From positions 620,001 to 684,000 of the forward strand of contig CANMDE010000002.1 of the NCBI GenBank assembly GCA_947496535.1: 64,000 nucleotides of DNA. The letters run 5' to 3'. Of the stretch, positions 44,029 to 52,724 are shown in pieces (positions within the stretch are counted from its first letter, which is position 1; each line of letters begins with the position of its first letter). The notes beneath the pieces were generated by a model, which ran no database searches, was not told where the DNA came from, and worked only from the letters and a program-made list of their open reading frames with translations. This stretch comes from an uncultured Paracoccaceae bacterium (GTDB lineage: Bacteria > Pseudomonadota > Alphaproteobacteria > Rhodobacterales > Rhodobacteraceae). Position numbers and translations under genes: made by a program.

Positions 44029-44922
44029 ATGAACAGAAAAGTGACAAAGGCTATTTTCCCCGTTGCGGGCTTAGGCACACGCTTTTTACCTGCAACAAAG
44101 TCCGTTCCAAAAGAGATCATGACGCTCGTTGATCAGCCTCTGATCCAATACGCCATTGATGAGGCGCGGGCAGCCGGGATCGAAGACTTCATATTTGTCA
44201 CGTCGCGCGGCAAATCTGCGCTGGAAGACTATTTTGATCATTCTCCAGACCTTGAAGCTTCACTGATGAAATCGGGCAAGGATCAACTGCTCGAAGTTCT
44301 CCGAAACACCTATATGGACAGCGGTGCCATCGCCTATATCCGACAGCACAAGGCGCTTGGCCTTGGGCATGCGGTATCCTGCGCCAGCCGTCTTATTGGC
44401 GATGAACCCTTTGCCGTCATTCTACCCGATGACGTGATCGCGGGCGAAAAATCATGTCTGCAGCAGATGGTCGAAGCCTATGAAGAAACAGGCGGCGCCA
44501 TGGTTGCCACTATGGAAGTTGCACCAGAGCAGACTGCATCCTACGGCGTGATCGATGTGGCCGAGAAGAACGACCGCGTGATGTCGGTCAATGCCATGGT
44601 CGAAAAGCCAGCGTTGGGAACGGCCCCATCCAATTATGCCGTCATCGGTCGGTATATCCTGACACCCGACGTGTTGAAAAATATGGAAAACATCGGTGCT
44701 GGCGCTGGTGGCGAATTGCAACTGACCGACGCAATTGCGAGCGAGATCGACCAAGGTCGCGATGTTTATGGCTATCTCTTCGATGGCCAGCGGTTTGATT
44801 GTGGTTCAAAGGCTGGTTTCCTGCAGGCCACCGTCGCATTCGCGTTGGCCCGCCCGGATTTGCGGGATGAGTTTACGACTTATCTGTCCGACCTTGGCCC
44901 CATTAAGCACGCCGCGCAGTAA
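44029..44922 (+). CDS. galU: UTP-glucose-1-phosphate uridylyltransferase
   Basis: Makes UDP-glucose, the activated sugar for exopolysaccharide and lipopolysaccharide. The nucleotide-binding loop AGLGTRFLPATKSVPKE (about 13-29) and the VEKPALGTAPSNYAVIGRY region are characteristic of bacterial GalU. At 297 residues it is complete. It lies 84 bases after kdsB and is followed directly by glycosyltransferase genes, so it may also be transcribed with them. Confidence 0.96.
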   Translation: MNRKVTKAIFPVAGLGTRFLPATKSVPKEIMTLVDQPLIQYAIDEARAAGIEDFIFVTSRGKSALEDYFDHSPDLEASLMKSGKDQLLEVLRNTYMDSGAIAYIRQHKALGLGHAVSCASRLIGDEPFAVILPDDVIAGEKSCLQQMVEAYEETGGAMVATMEVAPEQTASYGVIDVAEKNDRVMSVNAMVEKPALGTAPSNYAVIGRYILTPDVLKNMENIGAGAGGELQLTDAIASEIDQGRDVYGYLFDGQRFDCGSKAGFLQATVAFALARPDLRDEFTTYLSDLGPIKHAAQ

Positions 44923-44926
44923 CTGT

Positions 44927-45964
44927 TTGATCAGCAGTAATCCAAGACCAAAAAGGCCGCTGCTGTCCGATCTTTGGCTGGCCTATCGTCTCCGCTGGAA
45001 ACGGCGGAGATTTTTGTTTCGTATCCTGCGGAAGCGGCGGCAGCTGCGGCCGGTGGTTGATCGAACAAACAGCATTCATGACAAGGATATTCTGGCTTTT
45101 GTCACGGTCCGAAATGAAATGGAGCGACTGCCCCATTTCATAAATTACTACCGTGCGCTGGGCGTGGACCATTTTCTTTTCATCGATAATGACAGTGATG
45201 ACGGCACACAGGACTATCTGCAAAACCAACCTGATGTTTCTCTTTGGTCAACCGGCCATCCGTACCGGCTGGCAAGGTTCGGTATGGATTGGCTGGGCTG
45301 GCTGTTGTTCAAATACGGGCACAATCACTGGTGTCTGACCGTCGATGCTGATGAGCTTCTGACCTATCCATTTGACGATACACGCAAGCTTCAAGATCTG
45401 ACAAAGACTTTGGATCGCGCCGGAAAGAGATCGTTCGGTGCGATCATGCTGGATATGTACCCGAAGGGGCCAATTGGCGATCAGACCTATGAACCCGGTA
45501 GTGACCCAATCAAGACCTTGCCGTATTTCGATGCCGACAATTATCACACCAAATGGCACCACTACTACGATAACCTCTGGATCAGAGGCGGCATACGCGC
45601 GCGCCACTTTTTTGCCGATCAACCCGCCCGCGCCCCGACGCTCAACAAGGTGCCTTTGGTTCGGTGGGACAGGCGGTTTGTCTATGCCAGTTCTATGCAC
45701 CAAATGCTGCCGCGGCATCTGAACGATGTGTTTGGTGATCAGGCGCAGCCGACGGGTGCGCTTTTGCATACAAAGTTCCTGCCTTCGATTATTGCCAAGT
45801 CAAAAGAAGAACAGATCAGACGGCAACACTTCGAAAACAGCGAACTTTACGAAATGTACTACTCTACACTGATAAACAACCCGGACTTGTGGCATGAAGG
45901 GTCTTGTTGTTATGCAGGATGGCAGCAGCTTGCCAGTCTTGGACTTATCCAAAAAGGCAGTTAG
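44927..45964 (+). CDS. Glycosyltransferase (GT2-like, Glyco_tranf_2_4 type), copy 1
   Basis: A cytoplasmic transferase whose core starts LAFVTVRNEMERLPHF, then FLFIDNDSDDGTQDYL (nucleotide site) and LTVDADELL with the DxD-like metal motif. It ends with TGALLHTKFLP and a GWQQL motif. It is a clear paralogue of the next gene along its whole length. The start is uncertain: homology begins near 44969; the nearest conventional codon is TTG at 44927, and an ATG at 44867 would overlap galU by 56 bases. No good ribosome site is visible, so translation may depend on coupling to galU. Confidence 0.8.
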   Translation: MISSNPRPKRPLLSDLWLAYRLRWKRRRFLFRILRKRRQLRPVVDRTNSIHDKDILAFVTVRNEMERLPHFINYYRALGVDHFLFIDNDSDDGTQDYLQNQPDVSLWSTGHPYRLARFGMDWLGWLLFKYGHNHWCLTVDADELLTYPFDDTRKLQDLTKTLDRAGKRSFGAIMLDMYPKGPIGDQTYEPGSDPIKTLPYFDADNYHTKWHHYYDNLWIRGGIRARHFFADQPARAPTLNKVPLVRWDRRFVYASSMHQMLPRHLNDVFGDQAQPTGALLHTKFLPSIIAKSKEEQIRRQHFENSELYEMYYSTLINNPDLWHEGSCCYAGWQQLASLGLIQKGS

Positions 45965-46017
45965 GTCTGACGCCCTAAATCGTTTAAGGCTAGTTGCTCG
46001 AGTGTAGGGACAGTGTT

Positions 46018-47019
46018 TTGAGTATCTGGACATCATACCGGCTTCGGCTGCAGCGAAAGCGTTACAAGATCAGGTCGCGCCGCAAAGGCCGCGAACTGAC
46101 CCAGATCGCTGACCGCACGACAGAGATCAAACCGGAAGATATTTTGCTGTTCTGTGTCTTCAGAAATGAAAACCTGCGGCTTCCCTATTTCTTTGATTAC
46201 TACCGCAAGTTGGGGATCAACCATTTCGTCATGGTCGATAATGATAGCGACGATGGCGGCCGGGAGTATGTGGCTGACCAACATGACGCCTCGATCTGGA
46301 CGACGGATGCGGCTTATGGCAAGGCGCGGTTCGGGATGGATTGGCTGACCCGGCTGCAGGATAAATATGGCCATGGGCATTGGGCATTGACCGTCGATGT
46401 GGATGAGCTGTTCGTGTTCCCGTTTTGTGACGTCCGTCCTATCCGCGCGCTGACGGATTGGCTTGACGCGGGCAGGCGGCGATCGTTCGGCGCATTGCTG
46501 GTTGATCTTTATCCAAAAGGACCGGTGGGTGCCGTTCCATATGAGCGGGGCAAAGACCCGCTGGACATCATCAACTGGTTCGATTCAGGCAATTACGTGA
46601 TCAGCAGAAATGAACGTATGCGTAATCTCTGGATCCAGGGTGGCGTCCGGGCGCGGGCCTTTTTTGCGGGTGAACCCAAAAAGGCACCTGCGCTGAACAA
46701 GGTTCCGTTGGTCAAATGGCACCGGCGTTACAGCTATGTAAGTTCAACCCATATGATCCTGCCGCGGGGTCTGAACATTGTTTACGATCAGAAAGGCGGC
46801 GAAAAGATATCCGGCGCCCTGCTGCATACAAAGTTTCTGGACCCCATAACGCCCAAGTCCCGGGAAGAAATGCAACGCGGTCAGCACTATGCCAGAGGTC
46901 GCGAATACAAGGCTTACGAACAGGCGGATGATACGCTGTGGACCAGCGCCAGCCGCCGTTATGTCGGGTGGCAGCAACTGGAAGACTGCGGCCTAATATC
47001 AGCGGGTAGCTGGGCATGA
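46018..47019 (+). CDS. Glycosyltransferase (GT2-like, Glyco_tranf_2_4 type), copy 2
   Basis: A paralogue of the preceding gene with the same landmarks: LLFCVFRNENLRLPYF, FVMVDNDSDDGGREYV, LTVDVDELF (DxD replaced by DVD), then LNKVPLVKWHRRY, GALLHTKFLDP and GWQQLEDCGL. I chose TTG at 46018 because AGGGA is 7 bases upstream and the product then lines up with copy 1; a TTG at 45994 is the alternative. It overlaps the next gene by 4 bases (ATGA). The sugar and acceptor are unknown. Confidence 0.83.
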   Translation: MSIWTSYRLRLQRKRYKIRSRRKGRELTQIADRTTEIKPEDILLFCVFRNENLRLPYFFDYYRKLGINHFVMVDNDSDDGGREYVADQHDASIWTTDAAYGKARFGMDWLTRLQDKYGHGHWALTVDVDELFVFPFCDVRPIRALTDWLDAGRRRSFGALLVDLYPKGPVGAVPYERGKDPLDIINWFDSGNYVISRNERMRNLWIQGGVRARAFFAGEPKKAPALNKVPLVKWHRRYSYVSSTHMILPRGLNIVYDQKGGEKISGALLHTKFLDPITPKSREEMQRGQHYARGREYKAYEQADDTLWTSASRRYVGWQQLEDCGLISAGSWA

Positions 47020-48707
47020 CGCTTGGCGTGGTCATAATGGTTCACACAGCGCTGGATCGGGCGGGTCAGGCGATCCGTCTTTGGACGGATGCGGACCTTC
47101 CTGTCTGTGTTCATGTGGATCATTATGTTGATGACAAAGATTACGACGCGCTGACCAAACGTTTCGCCGACTGTCCGGATGTTCTTTTCGCCCCACGGCG
47201 CCATTGCGATTGGGGTGACTGGAGTCTGGTGCAGGTCGCGCAGGAAGCCAGCCAATTGCTGCTCGATCATGACCCAAAGCTGAACCACATCTATCTGGCC
47301 TCCGGAGCTTGTCTGCCGCTTCGCCCCATTCCGTCACTAAAGCACTATCTGGACGAACACCCCGATACGGATTTCATTGAAAGCAGCATCACGTCCGACG
47401 TGCCGTGGACGGTTGGTGGGCTTGATCATGAACGCTTTACCATGAGTTTTCCGTTCTCATGGAAACGACAACGGGGCTTGTTTGATCAATATGTCAGATT
47501 GCAGCGGGCCTTGGGGTTCAAGCGGCGGATACCCAAGGGAATCGTGGTCCATATGGGATCGCAATGGTGGTGTCTGACCCGCAAAACGCTTGAGGCGATT
47601 TTGAATGACCCCATGCGGCCAACCTACGACAAGTATTTCCGCCGGGTCTGGATACCTGATGAAAGCTACTTTCAGACGCTCGTGCGGCGGCACTCTGACC
47701 AGATCGAAAGCCGGTCACTGACGTTGTCGCAATTCGATTATCAGGGTAAACCGCATATTTTTTACGATGACCACAAAGAGCTTCTGGCAGCATCGCACTG
47801 CTTTGTGGCGCGAAAAATATGGCCGGGTGCAGAAGGGTTATACAGCTACTTCCCACATGCAGAAGATGACCACACGGTCCTGCCCGACCCAAGCGTTGTG
47901 GATCAGGAATTTGCCAAGGCAAAACTGCGCCGGACGGTTGGCCGGGCTGGTCTCCAGATGCAAAGCAGTTACAGGGGCAATCATCATACCATTGATGTAA
48001 CGGCGCGGCCGTATTCAGTGCTGCACGGGTTTTCTGAATTGTTCGAAAATTTCGAAAGCTGGCTGTCCAAGACAACCGGAGCCGACGTTCACGGCCACCT
48101 TTTTGCACCGGACAAGGCCCATTTTGCAGGTGACGTTCCTGTATACACGGGCAGCTTGTCTGATGATGCTGCGCTGCGTGACTACAATCCGCGTATGTTT
48201 CTGACCAACCTGATCTGGAACAGGGCAGAGCAGCATCAATGCTTTCAATTCGGTCCGAATGACACGCAGGAAATCAGCTGGACCATCGCCCAGGACCCGA
48301 ATGCGCGGGTCATGGTGATCTCTGGCGCGTGGATTGTGCCACTTTTCCTGTCCGGTCAGGATCTGGGACAAATCAAACAGCGGGTGGACACGCTGCAACA
48401 TATCGAACAGGAGCATCTGAAAATACTGCGCTCGGCCCACACCCATGCGCGGATCAGGGTGTATTCGCTTGCGAATTTCGCGAAAAATCCGATGGTGCCG
48501 CTTCAAATCGCGGCTGATGAGATGTTTGAACATGGGATGCCGCCGTTGAAAGAAGTGCCAAAGATGGTCGATCTGCGTGGCCTTGGTGCCTTCCTGCAAG
48601 AGCTGCGGAACGAAGGGGTCAATCCCTTCCTCACTGGCGAATTTCCGGTTGATACGGCTGATGACCCGCCCGCTTCTGCGCCAACGAAGCGCTACATGGT
48701 ACGGTGA
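47016..48707 (+). CDS. Core-2/I-branching-type glycosyltransferase with extra C-terminal domain
   Basis: A 563-residue protein. The N-terminal half (about 1-250) starts VVIMVHTALDRAGQAIRLW and contains HVDHYVD, LIYLASGACLPLRP-like HIYLASGACLPL, and HMGSQWWCLTRKTLEAIL. These are motifs of the GT14 Core-2/I-branching N-acetylglucosaminyl- or xylosyltransferase family. The C-terminal half (about 300-563) has no motif I recognise; it includes FQFGPNDTQEISWTIAQDPN and a basic helix-rich region. The gene overlaps the upstream transferase by 4 bases and the downstream sulfotransferase by 4, so all three are translated as a unit. Confidence 0.82.
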   Translation: MTLGVVIMVHTALDRAGQAIRLWTDADLPVCVHVDHYVDDKDYDALTKRFADCPDVLFAPRRHCDWGDWSLVQVAQEASQLLLDHDPKLNHIYLASGACLPLRPIPSLKHYLDEHPDTDFIESSITSDVPWTVGGLDHERFTMSFPFSWKRQRGLFDQYVRLQRALGFKRRIPKGIVVHMGSQWWCLTRKTLEAILNDPMRPTYDKYFRRVWIPDESYFQTLVRRHSDQIESRSLTLSQFDYQGKPHIFYDDHKELLAASHCFVARKIWPGAEGLYSYFPHAEDDHTVLPDPSVVDQEFAKAKLRRTVGRAGLQMQSSYRGNHHTIDVTARPYSVLHGFSELFENFESWLSKTTGADVHGHLFAPDKAHFAGDVPVYTGSLSDDAALRDYNPRMFLTNLIWNRAEQHQCFQFGPNDTQEISWTIAQDPNARVMVISGAWIVPLFLSGQDLGQIKQRVDTLQHIEQEHLKILRSAHTHARIRVYSLANFAKNPMVPLQIAADEMFEHGMPPLKEVPKMVDLRGLGAFLQELRNEGVNPFLTGEFPVDTADDPPASAPTKRYMVR

Positions 48708-50140
48708 TGCGGCGTTTCGACTACTTTGTGATCCTGGCGGATATGCGCACAGGGTCCAACTTTCTAGAGGCGAACCTTAACGCGCTGGACGGTATCACCT
48801 GCTACGGAGAGGCCTTTAATCCCGCATTTCTGGGCCATCCGGACAAGACGGACATTCTTGGCATCACACTGGACCAGCGCGAGGCTGAGCCGACTAAACT
48901 GATCGAAGCCATCAAAGCGGACGATGGTCTAAGCGGGTTCCGTCTTTTCCGGGATCATGATCATCGGGTGCTGGATATCTGCCTTGCTGATCCGCGCTGC
49001 GCCAAGATCATCCTGACCCGCAACCCCGTGGACAGCTTTGTCAGCTGGCAAATCGCCAAGACAACAGGCCAGTGGAAGCTGACCAATCCGACCCATTCCA
49101 GATCGGGAAAGATCCGGTTCGATATAGAAGTGTTCCGAGAGTATCTCGCCGGACAACAGGTGTTTCAGACACAGGTTCAGACAACCTTACGCCGGTCGGG
49201 GCAGGTTGCATTTCAATTGCATTATGATGACTTGCAGGATGTCGAGGTGATCAACGGTATCGCGCGTTATTTGGAATGCGACGCGACATTGAAAAATCTC
49301 AACAAAAAGCTGAAAAAGCAAAACCCCGAGGCTTTGGCCGACAAGGTCGAAAACTTCGCGGAAATGCAACAGGAACTGACGCAACTTGATCAATTCAACT
49401 TGCACCGCGTTCCGTTTTTCGAACCCAGCCGTGGCCCCGGCATTCCGCACTATGTCGCGGCGCCAAAAACCGGCTTGCTTTACATGCCTATCCGGTCCGG
49501 CCCGGACCGTGTGATATCCGATTGGCTGGCCGCCGTTGACAACGCGGAACGGTCAGCGTTGCAAAAGGGGTTCTCTCAGGCGACTTTGCGGGAATGGATG
49601 GCAGAAAACACGGGCTTCCGCAGCTTCACGGTGCTGCGCCATCCCGCTGTCCGGGCGCATAAGGCATTCTGCAGACATGTTGTGTTTGATGGCCCCGGTA
49701 TATTTCCCCAGATCCGCAGGGCACTGCGGAAAGTCCACCAAGTCGCCATCCCCGAAGAACCCGTGCGGATGGGCGATTTGGGCAGCTATGATATTGCGGC
49801 GCACCGGGCTGGTTTTCTGGGGTTTTTGCAGTTCCTGCAAAGCAATCTGTCAGCGCAGACCAGCACACGGATCGATCCGGCCTGGGCCAGCCAACTTTCC
49901 CTGCTTCAGGGGATGGCGCAATTCAGCATGCCGGACATGGTGTTGCGTGAAGACCGGCTGGCAAATGATCTGCCGCTACTCTTGCAGCAGATCAATGCTC
50001 TGGACGCACCGGACATGCCCAAAGACAAAGATCCGCATTCTGATCTTTTCAACGAAATCTACGATGCAGATGTCGAAGCCGCATCGCGTGCGGCCTATAC
50101 CCGCGACTACCTTACCTTTGGCTTTGACGACTGGCGCTAG
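48704..50140 (+). CDS. Sulfotransferase with two tandem sulfotransferase-like domains
   Basis: A 478-residue protein. The first half has the PAPS 5'-phosphosulfate loop ADMRTGSNFLE (about 12-22), CYGEAFNP, and the 3'-phosphate site IILTRNPVDSFVSW (about 103-116). The second half repeats the plan in weaker form: YVAAPKTGLLYMPIRSGPD, then FTVLRHPAVRAHKAFCRHV. The second domain's loop is degenerate, so it may be a structural or acceptor-binding domain. PAPS-dependent sulfation of a glycan is the likely role given the three upstream transferases and the nearby PAP phosphatase gene cysQ. The acceptor is unknown. Confidence 0.83.
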   Translation: MMRRFDYFVILADMRTGSNFLEANLNALDGITCYGEAFNPAFLGHPDKTDILGITLDQREAEPTKLIEAIKADDGLSGFRLFRDHDHRVLDICLADPRCAKIILTRNPVDSFVSWQIAKTTGQWKLTNPTHSRSGKIRFDIEVFREYLAGQQVFQTQVQTTLRRSGQVAFQLHYDDLQDVEVINGIARYLECDATLKNLNKKLKKQNPEALADKVENFAEMQQELTQLDQFNLHRVPFFEPSRGPGIPHYVAAPKTGLLYMPIRSGPDRVISDWLAAVDNAERSALQKGFSQATLREWMAENTGFRSFTVLRHPAVRAHKAFCRHVVFDGPGIFPQIRRALRKVHQVAIPEEPVRMGDLGSYDIAAHRAGFLGFLQFLQSNLSAQTSTRIDPAWASQLSLLQGMAQFSMPDMVLREDRLANDLPLLLQQINALDAPDMPKDKDPHSDLFNEIYDADVEAASRAAYTRDYLTFGFDDWR

Positions 50141-50601
50141 GCCGCTTGTGTCGTCGCCGTTTCCGTCAGGATTGTATGCAAGGTCGCGGGGTCACTGTTG
50201 GCGCGCAGTTTGGCGCAAATTGACGGGTCGCGCAGTGTTCGGGATACAAGCGCCAGTGCTTTGAGATGGTCAACGCCAGCATTCTCCGGGGCCAAAAGCG
50301 CGAAGACCAGATCGACCGGCTGGCGGTCAACCGCATCAAAGTTCAGCGGCTTTTCAAGACGCAGAAAAATACCACGCACAGACTTCACGTCCGCAATGCG
50401 GGCATGAGGAAGTGCGACACCCTGACCAACGCCTGTTGGGCCCAAGCCTTCGCGTTCGATGAGCGCATCAACAACATCCGTCATTTGCAATTCATAGCAA
50501 TTGTCGGCCAGTTCACCCAGATCGTGAAATAGCCGCTTCTTGCTTGTGCAGGACGCGATCGACTTTACGGCCTCGCTGTCCAGGATGTCTGCCAACTGCA
50601 T
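50137..50601 (-). CDS. ptsN: PTS nitrogen-regulatory protein EIIA(Ntr)
   Basis: A 154-residue EIIA domain protein of the regulatory PTS(Ntr) chain. The phosphorylated histidine lies in GVALPHARI (about residue 66). No transport domains are attached. It is downstream of hpf on the same strand (28 bases), the arrangement widespread in proteobacteria. It converges with the sulfotransferase gene, with stops overlapping by 4 bases. Confidence 0.95.
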   Translation of the reverse strand: MQLADILDSEAVKSIASCTSKKRLFHDLGELADNCYELQMTDVVDALIEREGLGPTGVGQGVALPHARIADVKSVRGIFLRLEKPLNFDAVDRQPVDLVFALLAPENAGVDHLKALALVSRTLRDPSICAKLRANSDPATLHTILTETATTQAA

Positions 50602-50629
50602 TTAGGTTCGTTTCCAAGATTCTGGTGGC

Positions 50630-51205
50630 CTACCCCGAGTTTCTCGGGTCAATCCAACCTATATTTCCATCATCTCGTCGGTAGACGACATTGATACCAC
50701 TGTGTTTTTCGTTCCGGAAAACCAATACAGGCGCGCTGGCAATTTCCATTTGCATAACTGCCTCACCGACCGACAGCGATGGAATCTTTGCCTCCATCTC
50801 TGCGACGATCATGGCGTTTACGGAATTGTGCTCTGCCTCGTCTGACTCGTCTCTTGGTTCTAGGATATATGACCCAGCGTCCGAAAGTTCAACTGGTTGC
50901 GACCGTTCCTTGTGGTGATCCTTCAAACGCCGCTTGTAGCGACGTAGTTGTTTGTCCATTTTTTCGCCACAGCTGTCGAAAGCTGCATAAATTTCGTTCT
51001 CATGTGCGGTGGCTTGCGCCGTCAGGCCGGTGGAAAGATGAACAACGGCCTCGCAGACAAATTCATGACCCGACTTTGAAAAGACGACATTGGCGTCCGT
51101 AGGTCGCCCAGCATATTTATCTAAAATCGTACCCAACTCTGCTCTAACGTGAACCTGAAGGGCTTCCCCTATGTCGATTTGCTTACCGCTGATTTGATAC
51201 CGCAT
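50630..51205 (-). CDS. hpf: Ribosome hibernation promoting factor, long form
   Basis: Binds the 30S subunit and dimerises 70S ribosomes in stationary phase. The 191 residues comprise an N-terminal HPF/RaiA domain (1-100, with ALQVHVRAELGTILDKYAGR) and a C-terminal dimerisation domain (about 130-187, ending VVYRRDDGNIGWIDPR). This is the long form, in which one protein both inactivates and dimerises ribosomes. GGAGAAGCG precedes the ATG. The gap of 238 bases to lptB holds no rpoN gene. Confidence 0.95.
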   Translation of the reverse strand: MRYQISGKQIDIGEALQVHVRAELGTILDKYAGRPTDANVVFSKSGHEFVCEAVVHLSTGLTAQATAHENEIYAAFDSCGEKMDKQLRRYKRRLKDHHKERSQPVELSDAGSYILEPRDESDEAEHNSVNAMIVAEMEAKIPSLSVGEAVMQMEIASAPVLVFRNEKHSGINVVYRRDDGNIGWIDPRNSG

Positions 51206-51443
51206 CGCTTCTCCTGTCGTTGGTAGGCTGACATGCGGCGGTCCGGCGAATTAATCGCCCGGCGTACAGCATGATCACCTAGTTGGAAAACGATAACATA
51301 CTGATTTTGCTCAGCGTTATGCGGCAACACGATGCGGCCGCCAACGCTGATACGCAAAAGATCATCAGGTCAGTCATCAACCCTATTTGGCGATAGATTC
51401 GATCAACTTGTCAATGATGCAGTGGTTAACGGGCCTGAATTAT

Positions 51444-52205
51444 TCAATTAACGCGAAAGCTGTCGCCCAGATAAACGCGGCGGACATTCTCGTTTTGGAC
51501 AACTTCTTGGGTCGTGCCGCTCATCAGTACCTTGCCATCATGCAGGATGTATGCGCGATCCACGATCTGCAGCGTTTCCTGCACGTTGTGGTCGGTGATC
51601 AGAACGCCGATGCCACGGTTTTTCAGATCAGCGACGAGGTGGCGAATTTCGCCCACGGCGATCGGATCAACGCCGGCGAATGGTTCATCCAAGAGCACAT
51701 ATTTCGGACCTGCCGCCAGACAGCGGGCAATCTCGACACGTCGCCGCTCACCCCCCGAAAGGGCAAGGGCCGATGCGCGGCGCAAATGCTCAATGGAGAA
51801 TTCAGATAGCAGTTCTTCCAACCGGTCCCGGCGGCGCGCCTTGTCATCAACCGAGATTTCCAGAATCGACATGATGTTGTCTTCAACATTCAGCCCGCGA
51901 AAGATCGACATTTCCTGCGGCAGATACCCGATTCCCATTTTGGCCCGGCGATACATCGGCCATGTCGTCACATCGCGCCCGTCGATCAGCACGCGTCCAC
52001 CTTCCGGCGTGACCAGACCGGCAATCGAATAAAAACAGGTGGTTTTGCCCGATCCGTTGGGGCCCAGCAGCGCGACCACTTCGCCACGGCCAAGATCAAT
52101 ACTGACATCGCGGATAACCGGACGCTTGCGGTAGCTTTTGCGCAGGTTGATGACGTGCAACCCCACATCACCGTCACGCACGCTCAGGGCTGGTGCATCT
52201 GCCAT
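51444..52205 (-). CDS. lptB: LPS export ABC transporter ATPase LptB
   Basis: The cytoplasmic ATPase of the LptB2FGC lipopolysaccharide extractor. Walker A GPNGSGKTT, the signature ALSGGERRRVEIARCL, Walker B YVLLDEPFAGVDP and the LptB-specific GIGYLPQEMSIFRGL motif are present. At 253 residues it has a short N-terminal extension relative to E. coli. Its start shares a base with the lptA stop, so the order lptC-lptA-lptB is coupled. Confidence 0.96.
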   Translation of the reverse strand: MADAPALSVRDGDVGLHVINLRKSYRKRPVIRDVSIDLGRGEVVALLGPNGSGKTTCFYSIAGLVTPEGGRVLIDGRDVTTWPMYRRAKMGIGYLPQEMSIFRGLNVEDNIMSILEISVDDKARRRDRLEELLSEFSIEHLRRASALALSGGERRRVEIARCLAAGPKYVLLDEPFAGVDPIAVGEIRHLVADLKNRGIGVLITDHNVQETLQIVDRAYILHDGKVLMSGTTQEVVQNENVRRVYLGDSFRVN

Positions 52206-52708
52206 CAGTTCTCTTCCTGCTGTTGCAGAACCGTACGAACCCGGCCTTCCATGCTGGCGGTGCCGTCGGCGACATTGATCGTCATAGTTTCGGCGGACAA
52301 TGCATTTGGTCCCTGGGTCAAGAGGACATTGCCGGTCAACAAAAGCGTTCCGGCTTGCAAATCGTATGTCGCGCTTTGTGCCTCTGCTGCTTCGGTCGCA
52401 GTTACAAACGTCACCCCGTCGGATGCGATCAGACTGGCAATGTCGCCCGTGTCGTCCGCATAGATCACCTCAACACTGCCTGCAGATACGCGCAAATCGC
52501 CCTGTCCGATCACCACGTTGCCGGAAAAGACGGCCTTGCCGGTTGCCTGATCAACGGAAAGCGTATCAGCGGACACTTCGACCGCGGCGCTGGTATCAAC
52601 CGTCAGCCCGCCCAAGGCGACGTTGGATTGTGCAAAGGCAACCAGCGGAAGCAAGATTGAAACTAGTGCGGCCAGAATTGTCTTTTGGGGCACGTTAATC
52701 GCTTTCAT
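52205..52708 (-). CDS. lptA: LPS transport periplasmic protein LptA
   Basis: The periplasmic bridge protein of lipopolysaccharide export. It has a signal peptide (about 1-26, ending LPLVAFAQS) and an OstA beta-jellyroll of 140 residues with VSADTLSVDQATGKAVFSGNV-type strands (short piece: SVDQATGKAVFSG). At 167 residues it is slightly smaller than E. coli LptA. It lies between lptC (16 bases upstream) and lptB. Confidence 0.92.
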   Translation of the reverse strand: MKAINVPQKTILAALVSILLPLVAFAQSNVALGGLTVDTSAAVEVSADTLSVDQATGKAVFSGNVVIGQGDLRVSAGSVEVIYADDTGDIASLIASDGVTFVTATEAAEAQSATYDLQAGTLLLTGNVLLTQGPNALSAETMTINVADGTASMEGRVRTVLQQQEEN

Positions 52709-52724
52709 TCATTACGACCGATGA

